The notes beneath the pieces were generated by a model. It searched no databases, had not been told where the DNA came from, and saw only the letters and a program-made list of their open reading frames with translations. A stretch of 64,000 nt of DNA from Echria macrotheca (taxonomy: Eukaryota > Ascomycota > Sordariomycetes > Sordariales > Schizotheciaceae), in the NCBI GenBank assembly GCA_030411725.1, contig MU839837.1, forward strand, positions 1,240,001 through 1,304,000, given 5' to 3'. The position numbers and the translations under genes are program-made. This document shows, piece after piece, positions 45,650 through 55,040 of this stretch. The first letter of the stretch is position 1, and each line of letters opens with the position of its first letter.

Positions 45650-46026
45650 TCTTGCATGCTTCTTGTGTCGTATATAAGGGGGTATTTGAAGCGTCGGAGT
45701 AAGGATGTTTTTTTTTTCCGCACGATACTTTTGGACTTGTTGGGTTTCTCTCCTTTTGAGTACGCCCCGCAACCAGGTGGGCGGTGGATCATGCATTGAA
45801 GGGGTTCAAGCCTGGTATATAGCTGTAAATAACCAAGATTGAGTATGGTTTGGAGAGATAGGTATTTCACGCTTGTCATCATCAACTCACAGGACCCAAC
45901 CGAGGAAAGCAAAACGCTACCTACCTAACCTATTTCTTTCCAAGAACTGGTACAAACGTGTTTATCGACAGGTATTCCAACTCCCTTGCGCCCTGCCTAC
46001 CCCTACCCCAGGGTCCACCGCGTCCA
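45650..46026. other. convergent intergenic region
   Basis: 3' flanks of the transporter (plus) and amidase (minus). A T-run lies at about 45709-45717. No gene seen. Confidence 0.5.
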
Positions 46027-47806
46027 TCAAAGACTCCGCGGCCTGACCTTTACCTCCGTCTTCGGAATCACAACAGGCAACACGTTCTTCCGGACCTGCG
46101 TCATCTGCTCAAACGCAAACGCATACCCGATCAACTTGGCCTCATCGAACCTCCGGCCAAGGAACGACAGCCCAAACCTGCAACCTATCAGTATCTTCAC
46201 CAGCACTGCAAACAGAGAGAAACTTACGGCACATTCGGCCCCGTATCCACCAGATCACCGCGCGTGTTCATAACCACCGACGCATTCGCCGGATAAAACC
46301 CCATCGGCACCGTCACGATCGGCGCGCCCACAATCGCCGCAAAGCCCGGCGAGAACGACGACGGCAGGATGATCGCATCGAGCTTGTTACGGTCAAGCGC
46401 ACCAAACAACCCGCCCTCGCCGCCCAGAAACAAATCCTGCTGCAGCGCCGGCCAGAATCGTGGATCGGTATTATTGAACCCGCTGACCGGGTCGAGCGCC
46501 TGGTCCCAGACGGCCGTGTCGCGCGAGGGATACTCCTCCGGCCCGGGCATGACCTCCTTGGTAAAGCGGGACACGTCGGCCAGCGAGTGGACGTTGTTCG
46601 GGTTGGTCGCCAGCTTGGCGAGGTAGCTGGCCAGGTTGACGAGGAAGTCGGCGTTGAGCACGGTGTTCTCGGCAGTAGAATTGGCCCACTCGGTGAGGTT
46701 GGTGAAGTTTGCGTTCGGGAGGATCGTGGCGCCGGCCATGGCGAGGATTTTGCTGGCGGCGAAGAACGCGTCGATCTCGGGCTGGGAGGTGTTGTCGAAG
46801 CCTTGGAAGAGCTCGATTGTGTTGGCGGGGATGCCGAGGCGTGCGCCGATGAGGGCGTCGGGCTTGCAGGCGGCGAGGTAGTCTGGTAGGGGGCCGGGGA
46901 TGGCCGAGGTGTAGTTGTCGTTCGGGTCTGGGCCGGCGATGGCTTGGAGGACCGTGGCTGCGTCGCGGACGGTTCGGCCCATGGGTCCGACGGTGTCTTG
47001 GTGCTCGCTGATGGGGATGACCAGGTCCCGCGATGTGAGGCCGACGCTGGGTTTGATGCCTACGATGTTGTTGCGCTGTGACGGTGAGATGATGGACCCG
47101 TCGGTTTCAGACCCGAGACACGCTGCTGCCAGACCTAGTGATGCTGCGACGCCACTGCCGCTGGAACTGCCGCTCGGGTCCTGGTTTTTGATGTACGCGG
47201 CGTGAACTTGTCCACCGTGGGCCGACCAGCCGTTGCTTGAGTTCGACGACCGAAAGTTCGCCCACTGGCTCAGATTGCTCTTTCCGAGGATTACTACTCC
47301 GGCGGCGCGAAGCTGAGATGCGATGTGTGAGTCGCGTGGTGGGTAAGCTCCTAGTAGTGCGAACGATCCCGCCGTGTTGTTCATCTTGTCCTTGGTGGCA
47401 ATGTTATTCTTGATGAGGATTGGAATTCCATGAAGGGGCCTTGAGAAGTTAGCTCTGTTCATGGTCAACCGGCATATTGAACATACCCCCGAATCTTGCC
47501 CTTGGCACGTTCATCGTCCAGCGCAGCCGCGATTTCGAGAGCATCCGGGTTGACTTCTGTTACCGCCTTCAAGTCCGCATTCACTTCCGCGATTCGGCCG
47601 AGATATGCCTACGCAGTTAGCTACCGGAGGCTCACCGCTGGGGTCTTGGCACGTACTGTCACAAGGTCTACACTGCTGAACAGACCGCATTCCAGACCAT
47701 CCTTGATTTCCTCGATGGTTGCATCGATCAAGCTCGGGAATCCAGCTGTTTGTATCACCCACACCTGGGCGACCAGCCACAAGACAATTCCGAAGGATGC
47801 AACCAT
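46027..47806 (-). CDS. secreted amidase-signature hydrolase, 544 aa
   Basis: Four exons: 47806..47657, 47608..47487, 47439..46228, 46177..46027; introns are 47-50 nt. The N-terminus is a signal peptide (MVASFGIVLWLVAQVWV...). The amidase signature triad is visible: Lys101 in PILIKNN, the cis-Ser in SGSSSGSG (about 181-187) and the nucleophile Ser206 in GSETDGSI. The C-terminal end GLSFLGRRFDEAKLIGYAFAFEQ is typical of fungal amidases annotated as glutamyl-tRNA amidotransferase A-like. It would hydrolyse an amide bond outside the cell or in the secretory route; the real substrate is unknown. An organellar GatA role is unlikely given the signal peptide and divergent sequence. Multiple NxT/S sites fit glycosylation. 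Confidence 0.9.
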
Positions 47807-49184
47807 TGTGCTCTCGATACCGATTTTATCGCATTTGGGTCAAACCACCAGACAGGATTCTGATCGTAGTACAGGGAGGTCGCGAGACAGCCAGAACAAA
47901 TATTGGTCACGAAACTGAGTGAGAGTCCATCACGGGTGCGGTCTCCCCTCTTCAAGTGTGAAATGACGGTCTGCGCGCATAGAAATACGACATGAAATGT
48001 CCCTTGCGGCAAAGTTGATCCGGGACAGAATATGAGCGGATAAACTTTGGGTGCGGTCTTCCACCTGCCAAGTCCGGAATTGCTGGCTCGCGGCGACTGC
48101 CCTGTTTGATCGGCTAATGCTGTCGACCAACGCAACACCTTATCGCCGCTTGGCGGCATCGGGAACCATCCCGCGCCGTGATGATGTAACTTCTGCCGTG
48201 CGACCTGCGAGTGGTCGGATTTACAGCTCCTATCGTGTCCCTATTGATACTCACCTTTTACTAATGGAACCACTCGGTTGGTAACCGGTAAGCGGATAAT
48301 GATACGAGCAGCGACGGCTACCGTACGTTCGGGATTGTGGATTTGCATACATGTGCCCGTGGTGTTATCGGAGTTTTCTTCTATCTACAGGTCTCTCCCA
48401 ATCCTTCATGTGCGTCATCGACTTGATCTCGGTGTACCCCGCAACGACAACTTGCAATGTCGTCGCACCGAAGGAGCAAGAGATAAGCTGGATAACCTGC
48501 TTGATAAATATTTCTAAAACCTACACGAACTCGATTGGCCTCCTGCGGATTGGATTGTTCCTATATGTGTAGTTCTAATTTTTCGTAAGTCATTCACGCA
48601 CCCCTTTTTGACCAAGTGGTCGTCTCGGTGATAAACTAGCTGATAGGTGCTGTTTGAATGGTTATCAGCGAGCAATGTATAGTGAAGCTTTGAAATACGG
48701 GTAGGCAGTGGCTCGATAGAGTAAGGTACAAGGCGACGCAGCCCCTGAACCAGAAGGGGCATGCTGGCTTCATGTCCTTGGCTTCAACCGACATCGCGTC
48801 CGACGGTCCGAACCGTCGACCGACAAAGCAATGAGGAAGTGTATCAAGTTTGCAGTTACTATATTTATCTTCCGTCCCAATCGATAAATACCGTACCGAG
48901 GCTCCGGGCGCCTCCAGTATGTGGCGCCGCCTCAACACCGTTTGGGGCTGTCGCTCCCTGTCCTCAGCTGAAGCCACCACTAGTCGCATGCGCTCCGCGC
49001 TTGAGCGTTATGCAGGAGAGTCAACGATGGAGACAATATTCTAGATGACGGCGGAAATTAGATCCAGGGGCTCAACCGATGCATTCTGACAAGTACAAAG
49101 ATGCGCGTGTGTGACTGATGAGTCTGATGGTTCTGAACTTCTGATGCCGCGTGTCTCTCCACGGTCCGACTCAACAACGACAAA
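47807..49184. promoter_or_regulatory. divergent intergenic region between amidase and Stig1-like genes
   Basis: About 1.4 kb holding both promoters. Only short reading frames lie on both strands (for example minus 48636-48989), without motifs. No repeat larger than simple runs was noticed. Confidence 0.45.
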
Positions 49185-50954
49185 ATGCTTTCCCAAACGC
49201 CATTCCGGGCTGCTCTCGCCGCCGTGGCTCTAATGCCATGCCATGTCCTTGGCACCAGTTACCCAGCTCCAGGTTCCCCGCCCCCAGGTTTCCCGGCTCC
49301 TGGTTTCCCATGTGTCGCCGAAGAAGCCGTCCTCAGCGCGCTGAACGCCGGTAGCTCCGCCACTGCTTTCTGCTCTTCGTTTCTCCACATCGTGCCGACC
49401 ACTTCTACCAAGACCGTGTCCGCGACCGCCAGCACGTCGACTGCCCTACCGGTTACTGTGACCTTGACCGTCACCGGCGGTGTAGTGGGCGGAACCGTCA
49501 CCATCTCGGCGCCTGGGGACACGTCGACGGTTGTCTCGACAATGTACGGTCCCTGTTCACTTTCATCACTCCGCTAACAAAAACAGAACCAACACCAATA
49601 ACTTGTGCCTGCAGCCCTCGGTCACTGTCGCCCGAAGACATGTCACCACGACGAGCAGCACAAGCAGCCACGCCACGACGACGTCCAAGACATCAACCAC
49701 GACACCTTCGTGGAATACTAACCCCGGCCCCGGCCTGGCACTCTGCTCATCTGCGGCCTCGGGTCTGAAGGGTTTCGCGTGCTCGGCTATCTCACAGGCC
49801 TGCAGCTGTCTGTCCATCACACGTCCAACTATCGTTGTGACAGCGTCGACCACCGTCAGCACGGCGGTGTCTACTGTGACATCCCTTTCAATCATAACTA
49901 CTGCAGTAAGTTCACCTCCGCCCAGCGGATAGCTGATCATGACTAACGCGGCCTCGGCAGATCCCGGCAACGATCACCGTCACGCCTTCAGTCTCCACAT
50001 CCACCAGTGTCACCACGGCTGTGATATCCACTTGCCGTATGTGACTTGAGTCTTCCTCGGCGTCGACTGCTTGCTGATGTCTTCGGCAGTGTGCGGCTCC
50101 CCCTTCACGGCATGCAGCGCCCAATGTGTCGATACCCAAACCGACCCCCTGAACTGTGGTGGATGCGGGAGTGTCGTAAGTCTCCTCCGTTTTGGTCTTC
50201 CAACTACATGCCCTTAACAATAACTCCCCAGTGCGACTATGGTCTTTGCACCAACGGCCAATGCAGCTGTCCAGGAACCATGTGCGGCAGCCAGTGCATC
50301 GACACCCAGTCTGACCCGCAGAACTGCGGCACATGCGGCAACGTGGTAAGTCTACCTACCTTCCCAACCAAAGGTGCCCATGGCCACGATGCTGACAATG
50401 ATGGCTCCCAAGTGTGCCTCAGGCGTCTGCGATGCCAGTACATGCGCCTGCTCGGGTACGGTCTGCGGCGGACAGTGCATCGACACACAAAACGACCCGC
50501 TGAACTGCGGACTGTGCGGCTTCAAGGTACGTCCCCTTTCCCCATTGCGTCTTTCATCAAGAAACAAGCGATCTCTAATCAGCGCGTTCAAAAGTGTGCC
50601 TCTGGCATCTGCTCAGACAGTCGATGCCAGTGCGCGCCCGGAGGCGACGTGGACAATGACAACTGCAAAAATCCCCAGAAGTCATCGTCGTGTGGCTACG
50701 CCGGCCACTGCACCTGCTACGCGACCTCTAGCGGAGACGCCGTGTGTGCGGGTGCGCCGTTTGAGGATACCTGCTCCGAGTGTGAATCTGACAGCGACTG
50801 TACTGCGCGCGGACAGGGGTACTGTGTTGACCAGTGTCGGTGTGTTGACGTTACGAGTAACGGGAAGACTTGTGTTTATGCTAATGACTGCCCGAGTCCG
50901 GCGTTTGATGTCAAGAGGCAGCTTCGTGGTGAAAAGGGGGCGGGGCGAAGCTGA
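49185..50954 (+). CDS. secreted Ser/Thr-rich protein with tandem Stig1-like cysteine repeats, 475 aa
   Basis: Seven exons: 49185..49543, 49587..49905, 49961..50036, 50090..50175, 50232..50345, 50413..50526, 50595..50954 (476 codons with stop). A signal peptide (about 1-23) and a Pro/Gly/Phe segment lead into CVAEEAVLSALN...FCSSFL, followed by long Ser/Thr/Val-rich stretches and CSAISQACSC. From residue 252 come repeats of the form CGxxCxxQCVDTQxDPxNCGxCG, resembling plant Stig1-type modules. Each sits in its own exon; exons 5 and 6 are both exactly 114 nt in phase 0. The C-terminus (357-475) is a longer Cys-rich block. A cell-wall or extracellular-matrix protein is likely. The first intron (43 nt) is the least certain junction. 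Confidence 0.8.
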
Positions 50955-50965
50955 AAAGTTGTACA

Positions 50966-51033
50966 GATGGGTTAAGTGGACGTCGAAGGTGAGCTGTCGT
51001 GTCTTCAGATGTGGGCCGGGGGAGGAGTTGTTA
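50966..51033 (+). repeat. dispersed repeat, copy 1
   Basis: The block around GAAGGTGAGCTGTCGTGTC, with TTCAG and GGGCCGGGGG following, has a diverged partner at 53148-53216 in the same orientation. It lies just past the stop codon of the Stig1-like gene. Confidence 0.6.
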
Positions 51034-51195
51034 GGTGAAGCTGGGTTAGGAGGGAGGACGGGACTCAGTTGTTGAAGAGACTGGTGATTAGTTGGTCACC
51101 ATTTGCGTCTAGTCAATCCTCAGAGGGGCAAAAACCTAGCGAAACACTAAGTGTGCCAGTATCTGATATAATTGTGCCGGGCACTAACGATGCAT

Positions 51196-52425
51196 CTATT
51201 TCTTGACCGTTTTATTCACCCACGAATCCACCACGCCTTTGAAATCAGGCTCATACAACCAGCCTAGCTCAAAGGGCTCCCTTTCTACCTTTTCAGCCCC
51301 AGGCTTTACTGGCATCCTCCTTAGGTCGATCTGCTCATTCAGCTTCAAGATCCGGTTGAGCCTGTCCTGTCGATAGCCCTGCCAAAACCCTAGCGCCTCC
51401 TTCTGGTCCACGCTACCTCCGGCTTTCAGAAGCAGGGCAAACATATAAACATCCTCAAATGCCTGGTTAATACCCTGCCCCGCCGAGGGCGGGATGGCAT
51501 GGGCCGCATCTCCCAGTATCACGATTCGCCGCCTCTCCGATGCCCACCGTTCCAGCCGCGGCACCACATAAAAGGGCCAGACGTTCATCTTGTCGGTCGG
51601 GATACTGGAAACGGCATTCCGGACAATATCGGGGAAGGCATCGATACCCTGTCGCAGAAAGGCAATGTGTGAATCCTTGTCGGCTGTCAGAACCGCCAGC
51701 CCCTGGCGGTCGAGATCCTTGGGGAGGTGCTTCTGCCTCCCGATGAGGACCTCACTCCCGTCGGGCTCCTGCGGTGCGATGACGAACGCGCCGTGCTCGG
51801 GCGATACGAACGTCACGGGTATGTGGAAGTCGGCCGGCAGCTTGAGCTGGGCCGTGGGAACCGCGGCCGTGATGCCCGCCATGCCGAGGAAGCGTGTCTC
51901 GAGGTTCGGGTAGAGGTACTTGCGCACCGTCGAGTGGATGCCATCGGCGCCCACGAGCAAGTCCGCCGAGGCGGTCGATCCGTCGGTAAAGGCAAAGGTA
52001 ACGCCGTCGTCGGCCTCGGCGATGACGTGGCTGAACTTGCGGCCGTACTCAACGGGAACACGGCGATCCCGGAGAGCGGCGAGCAGCGCGTCGATGAGCA
52101 CGTGGCGGTAGATGCGTAGCCCGGGGTACCCGTATTTCGCCTCGCTGCCGAACTCGTACGTCTCGGTGAGCTCGCCGGCGAGAGTGCGAAAGTGGAGTAT
52201 TTCAAAGTTGTAGCCCTGCCTTTTGATCGTCGAATAGATACCCAGGGCATCGAGAACGCGGAGGGCATTGGGAGACAACATAACGGCTCCGCCGATATTG
52301 AGGGGGGCGGCGCGGGATTCGTAGACGATGCAGGGGAGAGACTGCTGGTGGAGGGCGAGGGCGAGGCAGAGACCCGAGAGGCCAGCGCCGATGATGGCAG
52401 TTGTAGGGGCTTGGGAGGAGGACAT
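51196..52425 (-). CDS. FAD-dependent monooxygenase (salicylate-hydroxylase-like), 409 aa
   Basis: Single exon. The N-terminal Rossmann motif is AIIGAGLSGLCLALAL followed by a YES acidic end (binding of the FAD ADP part). The DG motif is DLLVGADGIHSTVR (about 154-167) and the GD motif is RIVILGDAAHAIPPSAGQG (about 295-313). All three define class A flavoprotein aromatic hydroxylases. These use NAD(P)H and oxygen to hydroxylate aromatic acids or polyketide rings. No signal peptide, so cytosolic. No PKS or aromatic-catabolic cluster is adjacent, so the substrate is open. Confidence 0.92.
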   Translation of the reverse strand: MSSSQAPTTAIIGAGLSGLCLALALHQQSLPCIVYESRAAPLNIGGAVMLSPNALRVLDALGIYSTIKRQGYNFEILHFRTLAGELTETYEFGSEAKYGYPGLRIYRHVLIDALLAALRDRRVPVEYGRKFSHVIAEADDGVTFAFTDGSTASADLLVGADGIHSTVRKYLYPNLETRFLGMAGITAAVPTAQLKLPADFHIPVTFVSPEHGAFVIAPQEPDGSEVLIGRQKHLPKDLDRQGLAVLTADKDSHIAFLRQGIDAFPDIVRNAVSSIPTDKMNVWPFYVVPRLERWASERRRIVILGDAAHAIPPSAGQGINQAFEDVYMFALLLKAGGSVDQKEALGFWQGYRQDRLNRILKLNEQIDLRRMPVKPGAEKVEREPFELGWLYEPDFKGVVDSWVNKTVKK

Positions 52426-52590
52426 GGTGAGTGAAGGAAAGAGTCAACGTGAGGTCTTCGATGGGCGTCAATTGTCTGGACTTTGCCTGATGCTCCTCAT
52501 ATACATATCAGCTATGTCAATAATGAGGGGTCAACTCAATTTCATAGAGATCTAGACCTCTTTACATATTTCTTCAATTATGGTACTCGC

Positions 52591-52638
52591 GCAATTCATG
52601 CCGGAAGCAATTGACGCCGGAAGCAATTGATGCCGGAG
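52591..52638 (+). repeat. three tandem 16-bp repeats
   Basis: Units at 52591-52606, 52607-52622 and 52623-52638 follow GCAATTNAYGCCGGAR, with two or three differences among them. Confidence 0.75.
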
Positions 52639-52843
52639 CGGCAAGGTCGGATCGAACGGAGATACGACATAACCGCTTCCTGTCTGACAGCAGGATTCAT
52701 CGGTCGGCCTCAGCGCGCGAATCACAGTCAAGGTATTGCTGACTGCAGCAAGGCGGCAGCAGGCCACACTCGGCCGAATCGGTTCAACCTGACTTGGATT
52801 GTGATGCTTACACAGCATACCTACCTACCTAGTAGCGTATCGT

Positions 52844-52913
52844 ATTACTCCATTAAATTCAGCTTCACTCTTGGACCATATACACACTTGAACCACGCAA
52901 AGCCGCCGCGGCA
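52844..52913 (+). repeat. foldback inverted repeat, left arm
   Basis: Begins CGTATTACTCCATTAAATTC and pairs with the complement of 53044-53109. The outer 38 bp match with only a few differences; the inner 30 bp match imperfectly. Confidence 0.7.
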
Positions 52914-53043
52914 GCTTCGAACTTTTAGTCAGGGGTCGCTTCGCAATCGACAGATTCAAAATGGTAGTAGACTAGCGCCCTTACAAAATAAGATCTCGTC
53001 TTTTCCTAAAACCGCACTTGGCCTCGCGTGGGTGTAACATGGG

Positions 53044-53109
53044 GTGGCCTTGTGTGGTTTTGAGGGCGTGCATAGTCCAAGAGTAAAGTTGAATTTAATG
53101 GAGTAATAC
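53044..53109 (-). repeat. foldback inverted repeat, right arm
   Basis: Its complement repeats the left arm (GAATTTAATGGAGTAATACG on the plus strand). About 130 bp separate the arms, so the unit could form a hairpin of about 265 bp, like a MITE or foldback remnant. Confidence 0.7.
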
Positions 53110-53147
53110 GTAGTAGCTTCGTAGGGAAAAGGGGCCGGGCCGAAGGT

Positions 53148-53216
53148 GTATGGGTGGACTGGACGCGCCCGCCCGAAGGTGAGGCGTCGTGTCTTCAAAG
53201 CGGGCCGGGGGGAAGG
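53148..53216 (+). repeat. dispersed repeat, copy 2
   Basis: Matches 50966-51033 over GAAGGTGAGGCGTCGTGTCT, with TTCA and GGGCCGGGGG following. It lies immediately right of the foldback unit. Confidence 0.6.
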
Positions 53217-53892
53217 CAACACCAAAAGGGGGTGATGAAGCAAAAGAGGGTATACCTGGAGACAATAGCAAAGCAACAAGGCGATTTTGCAACGCTGGAA
53301 TCCAAGTTGAACTGCCTTCCGTCTGAGTGACTCGAAGCATGGAACCTGGTCTTGGCAGGAATCCTTCATTCCAAGACGTTGGGACGGCGTCGATAGGCAA
53401 AATTGGTGGCGTCCGCGGCTGAAAAGCCCAATTTCAAGCTTTTCCAAGCTTTTCCATGCCGTGGTTAGCGTGTCCGGGAGCGTGGCAATGGGAACCGCTA
53501 GCGCGTTACCCCAGACTTGGCGGACATTTTCTTCCGGGTCGAGTGCCCGGCGTGACCTCACTTTTCGGCACTTGATGGAGGACATCCGAGGCAGCTGGAC
53601 GACATTGATTGCTGCAACTCCAACTCATCATCGTGTTTACCACCTTCAGGACCACGTACGGGTGACGAATTTCTGAAGCTTTCACCTGGCGAGATACTAT
53701 ATATAGAGGACATAATTCCCGTCACAAACCACAAGAACGGATTCCAGATCCTGAAAACCGCTAACGACCACAACCTTTCCATTCCGTGACCATCACGCAG
53801 AGATGTCTACGCGAGACGACGCAAGGCGACTTTGTGATTCACCCTGGTAACAGATACGTCTCCATCTCCTTCGTCAGTCCATCATGTCAAAC

Positions 53893-54131
53893 TCAGGGAC
53901 ACGCGTTAAGGCATTCGCCTAAATTCAAATTTGACAAGTCAGCGACATCAATACCCCGCAAGTAAAAAGATGAAACCACCTACTTCTGCGAATGAAGCAG
54001 AGGTCGAGTTTCCCATGCTTCAGCGCATCAGGACACTGATCGTATTCGGCCTGGCAGTCAGCTGCGCAATCGGCAGCTACCATTGTCGCGGCCGCCAGCA
54101 GCAACATGGGAACGAGACTGAAGCGCTTCAT
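53893..54131 (-). CDS. small secreted cysteine-rich protein, 57 aa
   Basis: Two exons: 54131..53984 and 53918..53893, joined by a 65-nt intron with donor GTAGGT, branch GCTGAC and acceptor TAG. The chain is 58 codons with the stop. The signal peptide (about 1-21) ends AAA/TMVAA. The mature part of about 37 residues has six cysteines, arranged DCAADC, then DQC, then DLC, then SECLNAC; two CxxxC pairs flank two single Cys, giving three possible disulfides. The second exon adds only eight residues but contributes the last two Cys, which supports the splice model. No family recognised. Size, secretion and Cys content fit a candidate effector, antimicrobial or surface peptide (inference). It stands alone between repeat-rich sequence and the HET gene. 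Confidence 0.7.
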
Positions 54132-55040
54132 CTTCGTTGTGAAAGGCTGATTTATCGTCGCGCAAAACCTTCGACACGCCAAGAGAAAAATAGAGAGAGG
54201 ACAGAGAATATAGAACAAGAGAACTAGTCGTTGTTTATACTTTCGTGATGTTACAATGTGGAATCCACATTAATATGGCCAGATCGCCTCGCTTGACAGG
54301 ATTTTGGTCGGTGCTGTTGGCGGCGCAGGCGGCGGCCACACCTCGGGCAATTTCAAGGATTCTGGGTTTCCTGACGCTTGTTTGCGACCAACATGGAAGG
54401 TTCATAGTCATTTATATGATTCGACGTAACCCGACGTGATCCTTCTGTCGATCCTCTGGGGTTGCGAGCGAAATTTACCACCACCTTGGCCGCAGTTACT
54501 TTACCTATGGGGCACGGCAGGGGGAAGCTTGATTCTCCCTTATAATCTTGTATACAAATTGTGCTCAAGAGGGTATCCGTTTCCTGTACAGATTGCAGGC
54601 CCTGCGGTAGGTAGTGACAAGAGACGAAATTCGTATTTGACGATTGCATCGACTCTATACTACACAAGTACTATCTATGTAGGTACCTACCTACAAATGC
54701 GATACCAAGTTGCCGGGTGTGCGGGGCAGGTAAGGTCCCCGTTGCAAGTGTTGGCCAGCGCCGCTCATGGACCGTCATGGTTGCGCTACGTACGTTGCCA
54801 ACGCTTGTGGTGTTGGCTAACGGTTGTATTTCCTGAGTGATGCCTACTGGAAAACGGGCGGATACAGCTAATTGTTGATTTCTACCCCTATCTCGAGAAC
54901 ATAGGGGCTGGAGAGCTAGCTCGGGAGGCATTCAGGATGCGGCCAAAGCAGACCAACCTGACAATTTCTGTGACAAGGGGGTCTCTGTCATAAAGTGCAG
55001 GTAAATTCTCCTAGCCAAAGTGCCACAGCTCTCATCTATC
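54132..55040. other. intergenic, no supported gene
   Basis: About 900 bp: promoter side of the small secreted protein and 3' flank of the HET gene. A GTAGGTACCTACCTAC motif lies near 54679. Frames here are short and motif-free. Confidence 0.5.

Larger units (their letters stand above)
52426..53892. other. intergenic region with tandem, inverted and dispersed repeats
   Basis: No gene supported. It holds the 16-bp tandem repeats, the foldback pair and the second dispersed-repeat copy listed separately, and a CTATATATAG TATA-like element at 53697-53706 with no downstream gene. Reading frames at 52627-53037 and 52956-53585 translate the inverted repeat itself, which shows as YYSIKFSFTLG on both strands. 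Confidence 0.55.
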
